In this document: piece after piece, positions 12,393 through 24,800 of the stretch
How the letters are laid out: every line of letters begins with the position of its first letter
How positions within the stretch are numbered: the stretch's first letter is position 1
Source: Pterobdella sp. o SKG-2022
Lineage: Eukaryota; Annelida; Clitellata; Hirudinida; Piscicolidae
Direction: 5' to 3'
NCBI GenBank assembly: GCA_964035795.1
Contig: OZ038320.1
Span: 3,907,896-3,971,895, forward strand
DNA: 64,000 nt
The notes under the pieces: model-generated
The model's input: only the letters and a program-made list of their open reading frames with translations
Databases searched by the model: none
What the model was told of the DNA's origin: nothing
Position numbers and translations under genes: made by a program

Positions 12393-13560
12393 TATACTTT
12401 ATTTTGCTTAATCTTTATGGATTTGAGATGATTCATACATGGAATTTTTTAAATGTGTTTTTAGTGGTCATAGACTTGTTGGTCTTTATTTATGTTTGGG
12501 AATCTACAGAAGTTTTTAGTTTATTGAAAGTGCTGCTGGCTACTAGGTGTGTTTGCAGTAAGTAACTGTACAAAAAGGCATTAAGTGGCTTGTTGAGAAC
12601 CAATGGTACCATGACGCTTTTGTAAATATTAAAAACGAAAAAAGATTCATACACGAGAAATGAACACTTTTTTCATCCGCATTTTAAATATATCTTCTTA
12701 AGAAATTAATTCAGTGTTTCGCTCAATCATTTTTACCTTTTCATAATGAAATGTTGAAAGTCACATTTACAAACATATTCCCAATTTAAAATTTTTCACT
12801 TTGATTGATGTATTGTTTATTTGCCAAATGTATTTCGAAAAAAAAGAACCTTTTATAAAGGCTAAAATTTTTGCTAATGTAATATAAAAATACATTCACA
12901 CAAATTTGCATTCCTCGTTTTTCATAGTAATATTGATGGTCCATAACGATTCTCGTTCATATATTTCTTCAGTCTTTTTAAAATATAAATTTGAGAAACT
13001 CAAGTTTTTAAGCATCATTCACATTGTATGCAACTTGATTGGAACACGAACAAGCTTAAAAACTAGGTGCTCGACTGTTGTTACACACATAAGGACACTT
13101 ACACAATTGGTCCCTAATCGATATGACCATATTTGTCTATCATACTTTTATGTTTAGTAACGCTTTGAATTTGTACGATTTAACTTTTGGAGCACTAAGC
13201 ATTTGTGTTTTGTTTAATACTTTCACTGTTTAGGGCTTTATCACTGCTTTGAATCTTTTTGAATCGTATATACCACATAAATTTTTTATTTTGTCTTAGA
13301 ACTTTAAGCACATTTTCAGGTACCCATGGAACGTTTAACAAGTTAAAACTTCATTTTATTCAACAAAAATTTATAAAAAAGCGCCGTTTCAACAAAATTT
13401 TATTTTCCAATTGTAAATTTTAATAGCCAATTTTACAATTTAAAATATTGATATAAAATTTATGTATAAATAATTTATAAAAAAGTTCTATGATTTTTTT
13501 CAAAACCCCATAAAAAACATCAAAACAGCCAATCAACGTTAATACCATTCAAAGTATCGA
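12393..13560. other. Convergent intergenic region, 3' flanks of two genes
   Basis: The plus-strand esterase-like gene and the minus-strand KAP3 end towards each other here. The sequence is AT-rich, with short chance frames only. It should hold both 3' untranslated regions. Confidence 0.6.
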
Positions 13561-16500
13561 CTAGTTATTACCAAAAGAGTATGAATTATTGAGAAGCAAA
13601 TCTGCATCGTAGTCTTCAAGGTGGTATGATGAAAATGAGTTATTATAAGTTAGAGAATCTCTATTGAACCCAGCAACAGAAGGTGGCCGTTTATAACCTT
13701 CGTCCCCATAATAAAAATCAGTATGATCCAAAGCTTCGGCATCCTCAATAAAACCTCCCAGATAACTATCATTGCCATCAAAATCATTAGCCGCTGCTAC
13801 TTGGTCGTGGTAGAACTGGCGTGAGAGAAGTAGGTGTTGATCCAAATTGTTATCGAGGTTGAAGGTAAGCAAGTGATCTTCAAGAGGTTGTGACGTTTGG
13901 TTGTCGACCATTTCAAGCCAATGCTGGTTGTGACACTTGAACTTTTCTGATTGAACTCTAGTTCTCCATTCGTCATTCTCCTCGCCCACCACTTCCAACG
14001 CCGATGCGCACAGCTTTGTGCCAGTGTTATAATTATATTTTAAAATATAGCAAACACTCAGAATAATAATATAAGTAAAGTCATAACTGTTTATTGATTC
14101 AAGTATAAGATGAGAACTCAAATCAGGTCTACAAAAAATCCTAATAACATAAAAACTAAAACAAAATAAGAACAACATCGCCAGTAATAACAATAAACCC
14201 TATCACCTTTCTGACATGGGGGTTGTTATCATGAATGAGGTCAATGAGGTAGGCAGGCACTTCAGTGTTGTTGATGATGCCTCCTCTGATGTTTGAGTGC
14301 TGCAACAGGCGGTGGAATGTCGTCACTATTAAGAGGACCTGCGTTCAATAAGGTGTGGAGATTATATGTGATTGACGGTTTATTTAAACTAGTTTTTTCC
14401 ACTTTTTAAAAATATAAGATGTCTATTTGGTTTTTAAGATTAATCAAACGTTTGGTGAATGGGTAGTAAGATTGAAAAAATTTTGAAAGATTCATAATTT
14501 AAAAATTTTTTTTTCAGTCTAGAAATTTAACGTTGATAAGAATATAGTTGTACATAATCAAAATGAAAATATGAACCATATAGTCATCTTCTTGTTTAAT
14601 CTTCAAGAAGTTGATGAGGTTGCTTATGAGGCGGTTGTTGAACAGCATGGATGCTGAGGCTTCATCTACACATGCAGACCCGATCAGCAGCACCAACTGG
14701 AGAGTGGACAATTAGATGTTTAAACTGAGTAATGAAAGTAGTGACTAAGATTTATATTTTGTAGAGTTACATAAAAATTAATAATATTTAAAATGATTTG
14801 TAAGGATGAAAAATTAATTAGTGATTTTCAAAAATTAATTAAAAAATATAAAAAATAAATAGAAAAACTTATGAAATACAAGTAATAAATTTTTAAGCAG
14901 TTGCAAAATAATCAATAAAAACTCTGGAGCTATGTCTCCTACAAAATTCACAAACCTCAGCAGCCAGCTGTTGATCATGCACATCCTTGTTGTTCATAGT
15001 GACCAACACAGCAAGTTGATCTCCCAGCCAATCAGCCATTGAGTACTCATGCAGTAGAACAGAATAATCTACCTCAGGTAGGTAAGCAAGCATAGCTAGA
15101 CATTCAGCAGAGAAATCATCTCTAAATGCATCTTTAGCTTCATCAGCTAGTTCTCCTATGTGATTCATATAAGCTCTATGGTGCTTTGAGTTTGATTTTT
15201 TTTCTTTGTTGTTCTTTGCATTTTTATCTTTTGATGGTTCATTATTGATTTGAGGAAGTTGTGTGTGTTTGAGTATGTTCTTGAGAAACTTAGCAACCAA
15301 AGGATCTCTCCCTTTAAATGCATGTTTGAATAACTGTGAGATTGTTCGTAGATCTGCCATCACTGCAGCACATGTTGCATCATTTGAGAGATTCACCAAT
15401 AGGGCCAAAGCCTGTGGGAGTTGAACATATGTGACTCAATTTTTCAATGAATATGAGCTGTAATGTACTTTTCATATTTTAAAATCAAACTTTGTAGAAA
15501 AAATGAGCATTAAATTGAAATAGGTTAAATTGTTTAAACTAAATTTTCCTATTTAACCAAATTTTTTTTAATAAATTAAGAAAATTTTTCGAAAATAACC
15601 TCAACTTGTGGAGTTTCTCTGGTGGCAGATAGCACAGTTTTAATAAGAAGAGAGACAATAGATGACATATGGGTTCTGGCTGAGGCTTCCATACTAATGT
15701 GGTAGAGCAGGCATGTTGCAACCAGTCTATCATCTTCCCTTGTGGATGTTGTGAGAAAAGAACAAATGTTTTGAAGCATTTCAGCAGTGTTCATTTGAAG
15801 CCTGAGATTGGTGTCAAAACTCAAGTTGAGTAACAATCGGAGAGTGATGTTTGTTAAGTCTTGGTTAGAGGATGCTGTCAAAACAGCTTGAAGATGAGAT
15901 ATAATATTATCTGCAGCCATTAGATCTTTGTTTTCAATGAAAATGGATAGTTTTTTTAAGAAAGAAACAACAAGGATGAGAAGTTCTGGGTTATGAGATC
16001 TGTCCAACACTTTTATTAACAATGAAACAATTCCTTTTTTATGCATTTTAGCTTCTACTTTTGTGTCTTCAGCCAGGTTCATCAATAGATAGAATGCTAC
16101 TCTCAAAAGTTGCTCTTGTTTAGAAGCTAAATTTTGTAGTTGCTTTGAGGATTTTTTAGTAGCCCCATCTTTTGTTATTCCCTTTTTCTCTTTCCATGCT
16201 TCATACCTTTTTAATTCATGTTCAATTATTTTCATACATAATGAGCCAATTTGGAAATGAGCCACAACTGAATGCAGTTGGGTATAACTAGAAAAACAGA
16301 AAAAAATATAAATAATATTAGTAGCCAAATTTATGTTTTCTTTCCATTCTTCTGCTAATACTCTGGCTAATGCTCCAAGCAAAATCTCATTTTGACAGAG
16401 TTCTTCAAGGTTTTCAGAGTTCCGAGCTAGTTGCAGGATTAATGAAGTACCTCTTATTTTTTCTTCACTTTTATCATACATCATTTCAAGATAAGATTCC

Positions 16501-16916
16501 AAATCATTAATATTTGCAGTTTCTTTTTTTTCATCCTTACCAAAGCTATCAATTCCTATGTTTAATTTATCTTTTTCTTTTTGAGATTGAACTAATTTTA
16601 AGGAAGAATTAGTTTCTTTGCGTTTTTGTAAATAATACAATAACTGTTCAACTTCAGCTACCTTGCTAGGATGGATTATTTTATACTTTTCAATGATATC
16701 TTTTGCCATTTGTTTGATATTTTTTTTTTCATCTAATAAATTCATTTTGATTATTTTCTGGCAAGCCTTTTTGTCACCTAATACAGGGGCTCCAAACTCG
16801 GAAAGTATCACAGCTTCCACCTCATAATTAACCACCAAAGCTTTTTCGGTAGGATGTACATCTATTGTATCAACCGTCACTTTCTTTTTTAAAATCTGAC
16901 CCTTTTCTTCATTCAT
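13561..16916 (-). CDS. KIFAP3: Kinesin-associated protein 3 (KAP3), kinesin-2 accessory subunit
   Basis: Five exons on the minus strand, all phase 0: 16916-15600, 15411-14956, 14696-14577, 14338-14207, 14013-13561 (825 residues; the vertebrate protein is near 790). The start is chosen by the conserved N terminus: an initial Met, then TIDVHPTEKALVVNYEVEA, and further on IHPSKVAEVEQLLYYLQ, a KAP hallmark. The middle is a run of Armadillo-type helical repeats, and QSEKFKCHNQHWLEM in the last exon is the conserved C-terminal block. KAP3 is the non-motor subunit that links the two kinesin-2 motor chains to cargo, including intraflagellar transport in cilia. Residues about 490-518 are a Lys/Asn-rich low-complexity insert that I do not recall in vertebrate KAP3. 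The tail after the HWLEM block is acidic and Asp/Tyr-rich, as in the family. Confidence 0.95.
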
Positions 16917-18280
16917 TTTTAAAAATTATTTGAAAACTTTCTCATTAAATGAGTCTAATTCTTTTGTGATAAACACTGCATTCCCATAGCAATTTGCGTT
17001 ATTTTTAGATCAAAGTAAAAGCAACAATATAATGAGATTTTTAAAAATCAATTATTTATTTTGTTAAGTTTTAAAACATAAAAGCTAAGTTTTTGTATTT
17101 ATATTAATGCTAAATAAAAGTTTCAAAAAGTTTTAGAAACAGATATTTTTGAAAAATCTGAAAAAAATTATTAAAGACCATAATGCTCAGAGTGACTTCA
17201 AACATCTTATAAAAGCAACAATTGATTTTTGAATAACTTTATAATAGTTTTTCAAAAATAAACGGCATAAAAAATGCTCAAATTGAGACTCACTGGTCAT
17301 TGTGTTTCCCATCAAGAAGAAATAGCTATAAAACTCATTCTGGGACTACCTCCACAAAACTCAAGTTGAAACTCTGATAAAAACTTGTTGGTTTTATAGA
17401 AGTCAAAAACATAATGCTGTACTGAGAATCATAAAGAAGCTTTATAACTTTGGATCTAAAAGTCAGTCCGAGTAAGTTGTCACAACTTTCTCTAATATAA
17501 CTTCTGTTGCATTTAAAAAAAGCAATCACTTTTAAATCTTTTAAATAAAAAATTCTCGGTATATTTTATACAAATATATCATCTTTAAACAATTCTGTTT
17601 AAATTTTATTAAAGTTCATATAGAACCATCAATTCATATAGTTTATTGAAAAAATTCAAAAAAAAAATTTCATAAAAATTCAAAAAATTTGATCAAAATA
17701 CTTTTTATTTGCATTCTTAGACTTCTACAAAATCATCAACAAGCTACTTGATAATGTAAGTTCAGGTTACGAAAAGTTTTTTTTTTTAAAAATCAAATCA
17801 GTGGGAAAAAAAATGGGGTAAATGAAAGGAATGACTGGATGTTTGTAGATTGAAGGATAAAGCGTGAGGGGCTGGAAAGAATGAAAATCTACTGTATTGG
17901 GACTGGCTTTATATATATAAGCTAAAGTGGTCTTGAAGACTATCAGTTTCGTGCCACTATAATAATATTCGTTTTTTTTTTGTTTGTTTGTTTGTTTGTT
18001 TGTTTGTTTGTTTGTTTGTTTGAAATAAACTCTAAAGCGTTTTCATTTGAATATTTAAGCTACTATAAAGAATAATTTTTAAAGAAATGTAAACACATGG
18101 TTATTAAGAAAAAATTTTTTGTTTCTTAATTTATAAATAAAAATTTTTATAAAATTCAGAACAAATAAATCATCGAGAGTTTTATTTTATTTATCTCAAA
18201 TTCAAATCAAAATGTGACCTTGCTTGTATTTATGTTTTTGGTTTAATTGCAGTAGTCTGTTAAAAATTTATTTAAAAAAA
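16917..18280. other. Divergent intergenic region between KAP3 and an unrecognised gene
   Basis: This 1.36 kb spacer separates two genes transcribed away from each other, so it should contain both promoters. It is AT-rich, with a (GTTT)n microsatellite near its right end. No TATA box stands out that I would trust. Confidence 0.5.
17971..18022. repeat. (GTTT)n microsatellite
   Basis: A poly-T run passes into about eleven tandem tttg units and then into unique sequence. It sits about 260 bases upstream of the gene starting at 18281. Confidence 0.95.
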
Positions 18281-20825
18281 ATGGAAATCAATAAAGATTG
18301 TATCGAAAAAATGCCTCAAAACATAACTAGTGGAGAAAATAAAAAAAAACTATATGAAGAATTATCCGAAAAACTAAAAAATATAAATTTTGAAAACATT
18401 AAAGTTTGTTACGGCAAATTATATAAATTTATAAAACACAATATTTTTTTATACATTCAAATAATATCGATTAAAAGCTACTAGTGTGCTCGATTTATTG
18501 AAAAATTTATTATTTTAACACATTTCTTCAAACATATCATTGTAACAATTATAAATTATTTTTATCAGCACAAGTTTTCCTTGGACGACAATTTTTTCTT
18601 GTCCAGACAAGAACCGGGTGACATAGAAGCTTCCGAAGATCTCTTTGATCAAGATGACATAACATCACGATTGTTTAGGCCAAATGCCAATGAAGAAATA
18701 GCAAAATTGACTCCGTACATTTGTGATCTTGGTCCGCCTCGAAAAATTTATTTGAATACAAAAAAAGAAAATTTCGAAAATACAAGTATAATTTTTTTTA
18801 TTCAATACTTACTAATCAAAAAATTTCAAAACATTATCAAAACAGACTATTCGGAAGAGTTTTTGTCAAATAAACAAAAAGAAACAGAACAACCGAATAC
18901 AAAAGAAAAAGTTTTACATCAAGCAATGGATCAAAATGACTTTAAAACAAAAATCAAAAATAGTTCTGAAGAATGTTTCAAAAAGAGGAAGAAAGATTGG
19001 ACAACAATAATTCAAGAACTAAAAGAACAATCATCAGTTATTGCTTCGAACTATTTCAAAAGCAATGTAGTTCTCAACGATAATATTGGTAATTTCCTTA
19101 CAACCATTCTAGTGTAATCTACTATATCTCTCGTTCATTATTCACTTTATTGGAATATAAAGATTTTCATAATTATACTGAAGATTATGGAATCACATAT
19201 GAAGATAGATTCAATAAAGGAGATGGATCGTTTGTTTATCAAGCTCCGGAAGGTTTTTTAGTTTTTTCAATGAACCAACAAATAGCTCATATGGTTCTCA
19301 ATAAGTTACCAAATCTTCACAATTACTTCATTAATCTTCGTAGTTTTCATTTATTTTGTAATAACTAATAAAAATAATAATGATAATTTTTTTTTAATTT
19401 TCTAAAAAAGTTGAATAATTTTTGAAGTTTTATGTTTGAAAATTTTCTTTATAAAATTGATTTTTTCTAATAAAGTAAGCCGAAATAAAAGGTAAAAAGT
19501 TATGAAAAGTTTTATAAGGTTTGCAAGTTTTGCTCTGGAAAGCTAATAGCAATAATTAACACGTTAGGATTAACTCCAGCGATCCTGATCAATGGTTGAA
19601 ACCTTAAACAATGTAAACGAAAATATAGATGTTGTGAAAAGCAATAAATATAAAAATGTAGGTATCATAAAATAGAATCAAAAAACGATGTTTTGTGAAT
19701 TTTTCCCCGATAAATCAATATTTTTTCAAACTTCAAACTACCATGCCTCTATATTTGAACTTCTTTTTTTAACTTATGTTGTAAAATTTATATTCATTTT
19801 TTTATAATTTTATTTATTTTTACAATAAAATTGAACTTGAGGCCATGCCATTAGCATGGAATAGTTTAATTTTTCAATTTTTTCACTTCAAAGTGATCAA
19901 AGATTGAAAGAACCCTTCAAAAATTCAAGTCAAAGACTGTATAAATTCTTTGATAACTTTTTTGAACAAAAATTTTTAAAATTTAGTTTACTCATTTTTT
20001 CAACTTAATTTTATTTGAAGCTTCTTTAACTCAAATTTTTTAAAAATATTTTAGTTTTTTCTTAGAATATTGAAAATAATTTTTATCAATTATATTTGAT
20101 TCTAATATTCAACAAAATGAAAAAAATTGTGAAAATTCTTTGATTTATTTTTATATTTTCTTACAAATATCTTACAAGCCTAAACAATATTTTGTTACAA
20201 TCATAATTTTTTAAGCAAGCTATATTATTATATGAGAATGATTGAATGACGATAAATCTTGAAAATTGAATAAATTATGACTATTAAATAATTATTAACT
20301 CATAAATAATAGTAATAAGGCATTAAAAAATATAACTATTTGATATCAGAAATACCTTTGATGCAACAACTTGAAGAATTCGCGAGAAAAAATAGTGAAA
20401 AATCAACTGAAACTAATGACATATATAAGCTTTCGATGACTGATTCAGTTATCAACGAAGCCACCCAAGTGGTCAAGGAAGCTCAAACAGGAGGAAAGGT
20501 TTCATGGAGAAATAAAGGTAATCTAAACAATGGCAATTTAATAAGTACTGGGATCAGTTGTAATATGGATGCGATAGGAAAGAAAATTGATGCTTGTTTG
20601 ACCACACTTGAGAATGCAACCAAACCATACAAAGAATGTTTAACAAAACTTGAAGATCGATCCTTCAAGATACAACCATCATCACAAAGAGATAACGCTG
20701 ATAGTAGCTTTAACGCTGGCCATATAAGAAACAACGACACTGACGAAGAAAGCGATGATGATGATGCTGTAAAACACAGCAGGCAAGATTGGCTGAGGAT
20801 GAGGGAAGCTGCTAAAGCAATATGA
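18281..20825 (+). CDS. Unrecognised 411-residue acidic, charged protein
   Basis: I do not recognise the family. Five exons close in phase: 18281-18403, 18569-18785, 18846-19088, 19163-19339, 20350-20825. The start is the Met of MEINKDCIEK, because only AT-rich leader precedes it. There is no signal peptide or membrane segment. The first 41 residues and residues about 115-190 are Lys/Glu-rich and probably helical. Recognisable local blocks are SRLFRPNANEEIAKLTPYIC with DLGPPRKIYLN, then YGITYEDRFNKGDGSFVYQ, SWRNKGNLNN, and a C-terminal acidic cluster DEESDDDD before SRQDWLRMREAAKAI. The protein is soluble and probably cytoplasmic or nuclear. It is divergent from KAP3. The 60-base intron at 18786-18845 has no stop and a length divisible by three, so it could be retained. 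Reality of the gene is supported by phase closure rather than by homology. Confidence 0.72.
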
Positions 20826-21834
20826 AGCACTGATGCTATAAACGATTCCAATTATATGATTGTTTGAGCTAAAAAATACTTTTTATTTTTATAATTGCAC
20901 GCGCTCTCTATTCTCAACGACTCTTATTGTTGTTTGCTTTTATATGATGTATCAAACATATCAGCTTTGCTGGGATATGATAGTATTTGATTTTCAAAAT
21001 TTTAATTTATTTTTGCGTTTAAAAAAACTATTTTCTTGAACAATAAATATGTGCCTAGTTTTCTTATGGGTTCATTGGATAATTAATTGAAAATTTTGAT
21101 TAAAATTTTATTTTTTTTTGAGCATTTCAAGTAAACATTTTTGTTTATGAGCATAATAACTTAAATCAATCTGAAAATAAGATGTTTTTGCGTGGTTTGA
21201 AAGCCAATGGTCGCTTGCGATACGTATATCATGAGTTCTTTTCATGGAAATTTTCATTTAAAAAAACACTTCGGTTTTATCATCTTTATTAATAAAAACT
21301 AATCTTCTAAAAATGTTTAGTTTTGTGATCCGGATATTTTCAAAGTTTATTGAACTTTCGAAATCTCCTTAGTCGAGCTTGTGTTATATTCATAATGTAA
21401 AAATAATCGTTATTACCATAAGATGGTTCACTATTTAAGAATAATTTACTCAGAATGTTTGGAAGATACTCAAAAAATTTTTTTTATCAAAGTTAAATTT
21501 AGTAAATTTTACATTTATCTAATAGTTACCATTTTTTGTTTTCTCTTTAATTAAGATGTCTCGAAAGACTAAAAATTAAAGTGATATATACCTTTCGAAA
21601 AATTATAATCTGATACCCAACATATATGATCTGAATTTTTAACACTGGTGTTTATTTAGAAATCTTCACTGTTACACATATAAGACATATCTATATAAAC
21701 GGATCCATAAAACTCATTTTTGACTCAATTTTATTTATATTTTAAATTATACATTTATAATAAATTTTTGAGTAAATATGTATTGTTTTAATTAATGTTT
21801 GATAATTATACAATTATTTTCAAATGGCTTAAAA
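20826..21834. other. Intergenic, AT-rich
   Basis: No coding-like frame is seen. It should contain the 3' end of the unrecognised gene and the promoter of the pseudokinase gene. Confidence 0.5.
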
Positions 21835-24800
21835 ATGAACGTAGAATTGAAAAAATGCATAAAGTTTGTAATTTTTGTTCTAATTTCTAACTCAGTGACA
21901 TTGTTTGTTGATGCAAGATTTAGATTTAAAAAAGACAGCAATTTGTTAAAAAAAAAGCAAACTTTTGTGTGGTTAGCCCTAAAGGATGAAAACTTCGTTA
22001 TAAGAAAACTATCACATGCACAAGTGTTGTTTGAAGGGTTGGAAATTAATTTGAAAAATGTTCAAAGGTATGATTGATATTTTTTATTTTGATTTTTGCA
22101 ATAGCTTTGAGCTTTTGCAATATAATTAGTCGAAAAGTTGCAAACAAAATAGACCGGAAATATTTGTATAAATTAATGCAACAAAAAATTATATTCATTT
22201 TTGGTTTCAGAATTTATTCTTTACACAATGGCGATATTTTTGTGTTCCAACCCAATGCTGCTCAAACTGCAAGTCTACCCTCTCTTGACTCTTGTTTCAA
22301 CTCTGCTGTTAGTTATTATCTAATCAACTTTGCTATAATTTTTTTCTAACAACCATTTTTTTTTAAAGCTATACAAGTTGATATTGAAAAAGTCAAAAGA
22401 CCATGATCCCTCAACCAAGAAGATAAAAAATGAAAATTTTTTAAATAGAAGTTTTTTCAATAGAATTTTTGCTCAAAAAAATAATAATGATAAAACTACA
22501 CAAACCTTACCTAAAGAACAGGATAAGATTGATAATAAAATAAATGAATTGAAAAAATTATTCAAAGAGAAAAATGTTGATAGACATTATGACTGTGTGT
22601 CATATGGTTATGCTGACTCTTCAAACTTTTTATTCAGATCATTTGATATGAATTCAAACTTAACTCAAAACAGTAAAGAAGACCATTCAATAAGCATAAA
22701 AACTTACTTGACAATTGAATATGACAAAGTCAGTATCAATAATGACTTGAAACTAAACAAAAACATGTCTTCTTTTCACAAATATTTGAAAAACAAATTC
22801 ATTTATTATTTCCAAAAAACATTCGAAGATATACATTCAAAAACAAATGGCTCAAATGTAGAAGAAAATGAACAAGTGTTTTCCACATCTTCTAACCATA
22901 TGTCCACTGCAACCTCCATTTCACCAACTACATCAAAGGTTAAGAAAGGTGTTGTATTGCTGATCTGTAATGAGGTTTATGAGGGGCTTGACTTTTTCAA
23001 AGAGACTTACAACTATATAGTTAGTTTACTAATAAAAAAGTTGTTTTATTTTCAATTTCGTCTACTAATTCACTCAATTAGATAAATTAAAGAAAAATTT
23101 GTTTATGTATTTTTATTTCATATCAATTTTTTCTTATTTTTTTCCTACACTGCCATAAATTTGTTAATCAAATAAACAATGTTTAAGTAGCTTTGAAACA
23201 TTGTTATGAATTCATTTTTAAGTTTTACTATTGTTTTGATTTCATCCCATACAAATTATTCTGGCTTCAGTTAAAACAAGACTTAATTGTCTTAGTATTA
23301 AGTTTAATTGACGTTTTTTTAATTTATTCAAATATTTTAATTATTAAAAACTTTATTGGTCCAAGATTTTTTAAATTAGTTTATTTTTAATATATTCATG
23401 TTAATTTATGCATATTTTGTACACTTATTGATTTTCGAATATATTTATAGCATTTTATTAAATTATATTTCTTCATACATATTCATAATGAATATACTTT
23501 CAGTTTTTTAAATTCCATCACAAATGCTGTTGTCCTGACGTGTGCAGAGAAAACTCAAATTCAACCCTCTTGAACCAAATTCTTTCTTTATCTAAAAACC
23601 TTCCGCCCTCAACACAAGAATCAAAAGAAAATAAAAAAAAAAATACTAATCCTTTTGCTCTTCTTTCAAATTTTTATGATCGTTTTAATGCAACTAGTCA
23701 AACATGGGAAGCCAAAGATGACAAAGAAACGTTTAAAAAGTTCAAAAGTTTTTTTGATGCTTTAGATAAAAATAACTCTCCCACTCCGAACATCAACCCT
23801 TCTTATGGTTCTAATCCTCTTTCAATTGAAGACAGACGCGAAACCACCCAACATTTCAACCAACAATTTAAACAACAAAGTTTAATCTCTTTTGAAAAAC
23901 AGAACAAATCCCTTAACACCACCGAACTGAACACACATCACCTACCATCCCACGTGTGGATAGTGGTTTTAGTTAATGTTATAATAGTTCTGAGTGCTGT
24001 ATGCATAGCTGCTTGTTGTTGTAGTTCTCGTGGTTTGTCATATACTACCGCTCCCTACTCTGCCCTGCCGAAGGCTCAAAGCCATCATTATTGTGAGTCA
24101 TGTATTTTTCGAACTAGTAATATAATTTTTTGTTGGAGTTATAAAATTTTAATTAATGATTTTTTCATTAAATTAGATAAAAAATTTCCAAAGAATTTAA
24201 TTTTAGCTTAGTTATGGGCATCTACGTTAAACGGCACCGAACTTAGCGCCTGCATTTTGAGGCTGCTTTTTTTATAACCTGGATAACAGTGAACTCTGGT
24301 ATCATGTGTCGACAAATAAATATTCTGGTATAATTATCAATTTTTTTGGCGGATTATCGTTCTTTTTGCTACCGGCAAGACAAACTGCTTCATGTTGGAA
24401 CGGTGGATCTTGAAGTTGATAATTTCAAGCTGGACGTTAGCTGGCTGGCAGTCTATAAAACTTTGTCCCAAAAAAAATTTTTCGTTCATACACCACTTAA
24501 TTGTATTATCAATAATCTAGGCCAACAGCTTTCACACCCAGTTACTGGGACTTGTGCAGTAGTAAAAACGTTTATGGTTATTGTTTAATATTAAAGCTAT
24601 TTGGTTTAAAAACTATTTCCAATCAAAATCTAATTTTAAAAATATTCTCATTAATCCATCCATTCTCAGCTCTTTATTCCAGCACTAACACCGTGTACAA
24701 ACTGCAAGCCTCAAAAGATGTTCCCATGTTCTACGAAAAGCATGCCAACAGTCGTATATGTCATGTGGGCCAAAGCGCCAAAAATATTGAACCAAAAGTT

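Noticed and set aside
14014..14193. Extension of the last KAP3 exon to a Met at 14193
   Set aside because: The upstream part is intronic (hydrophobic, AT-rich). The KAP3 alignment and phase 0 place the acceptor at 14013.
14514..14576. Open frame continuing past QEDDYM in KAP3 exon 3
   Set aside because: Alignment to KAP3 places the donor at 14577; the extra residues (HIFILIMYNYILIN) would be an insertion with no counterpart and are intronic.
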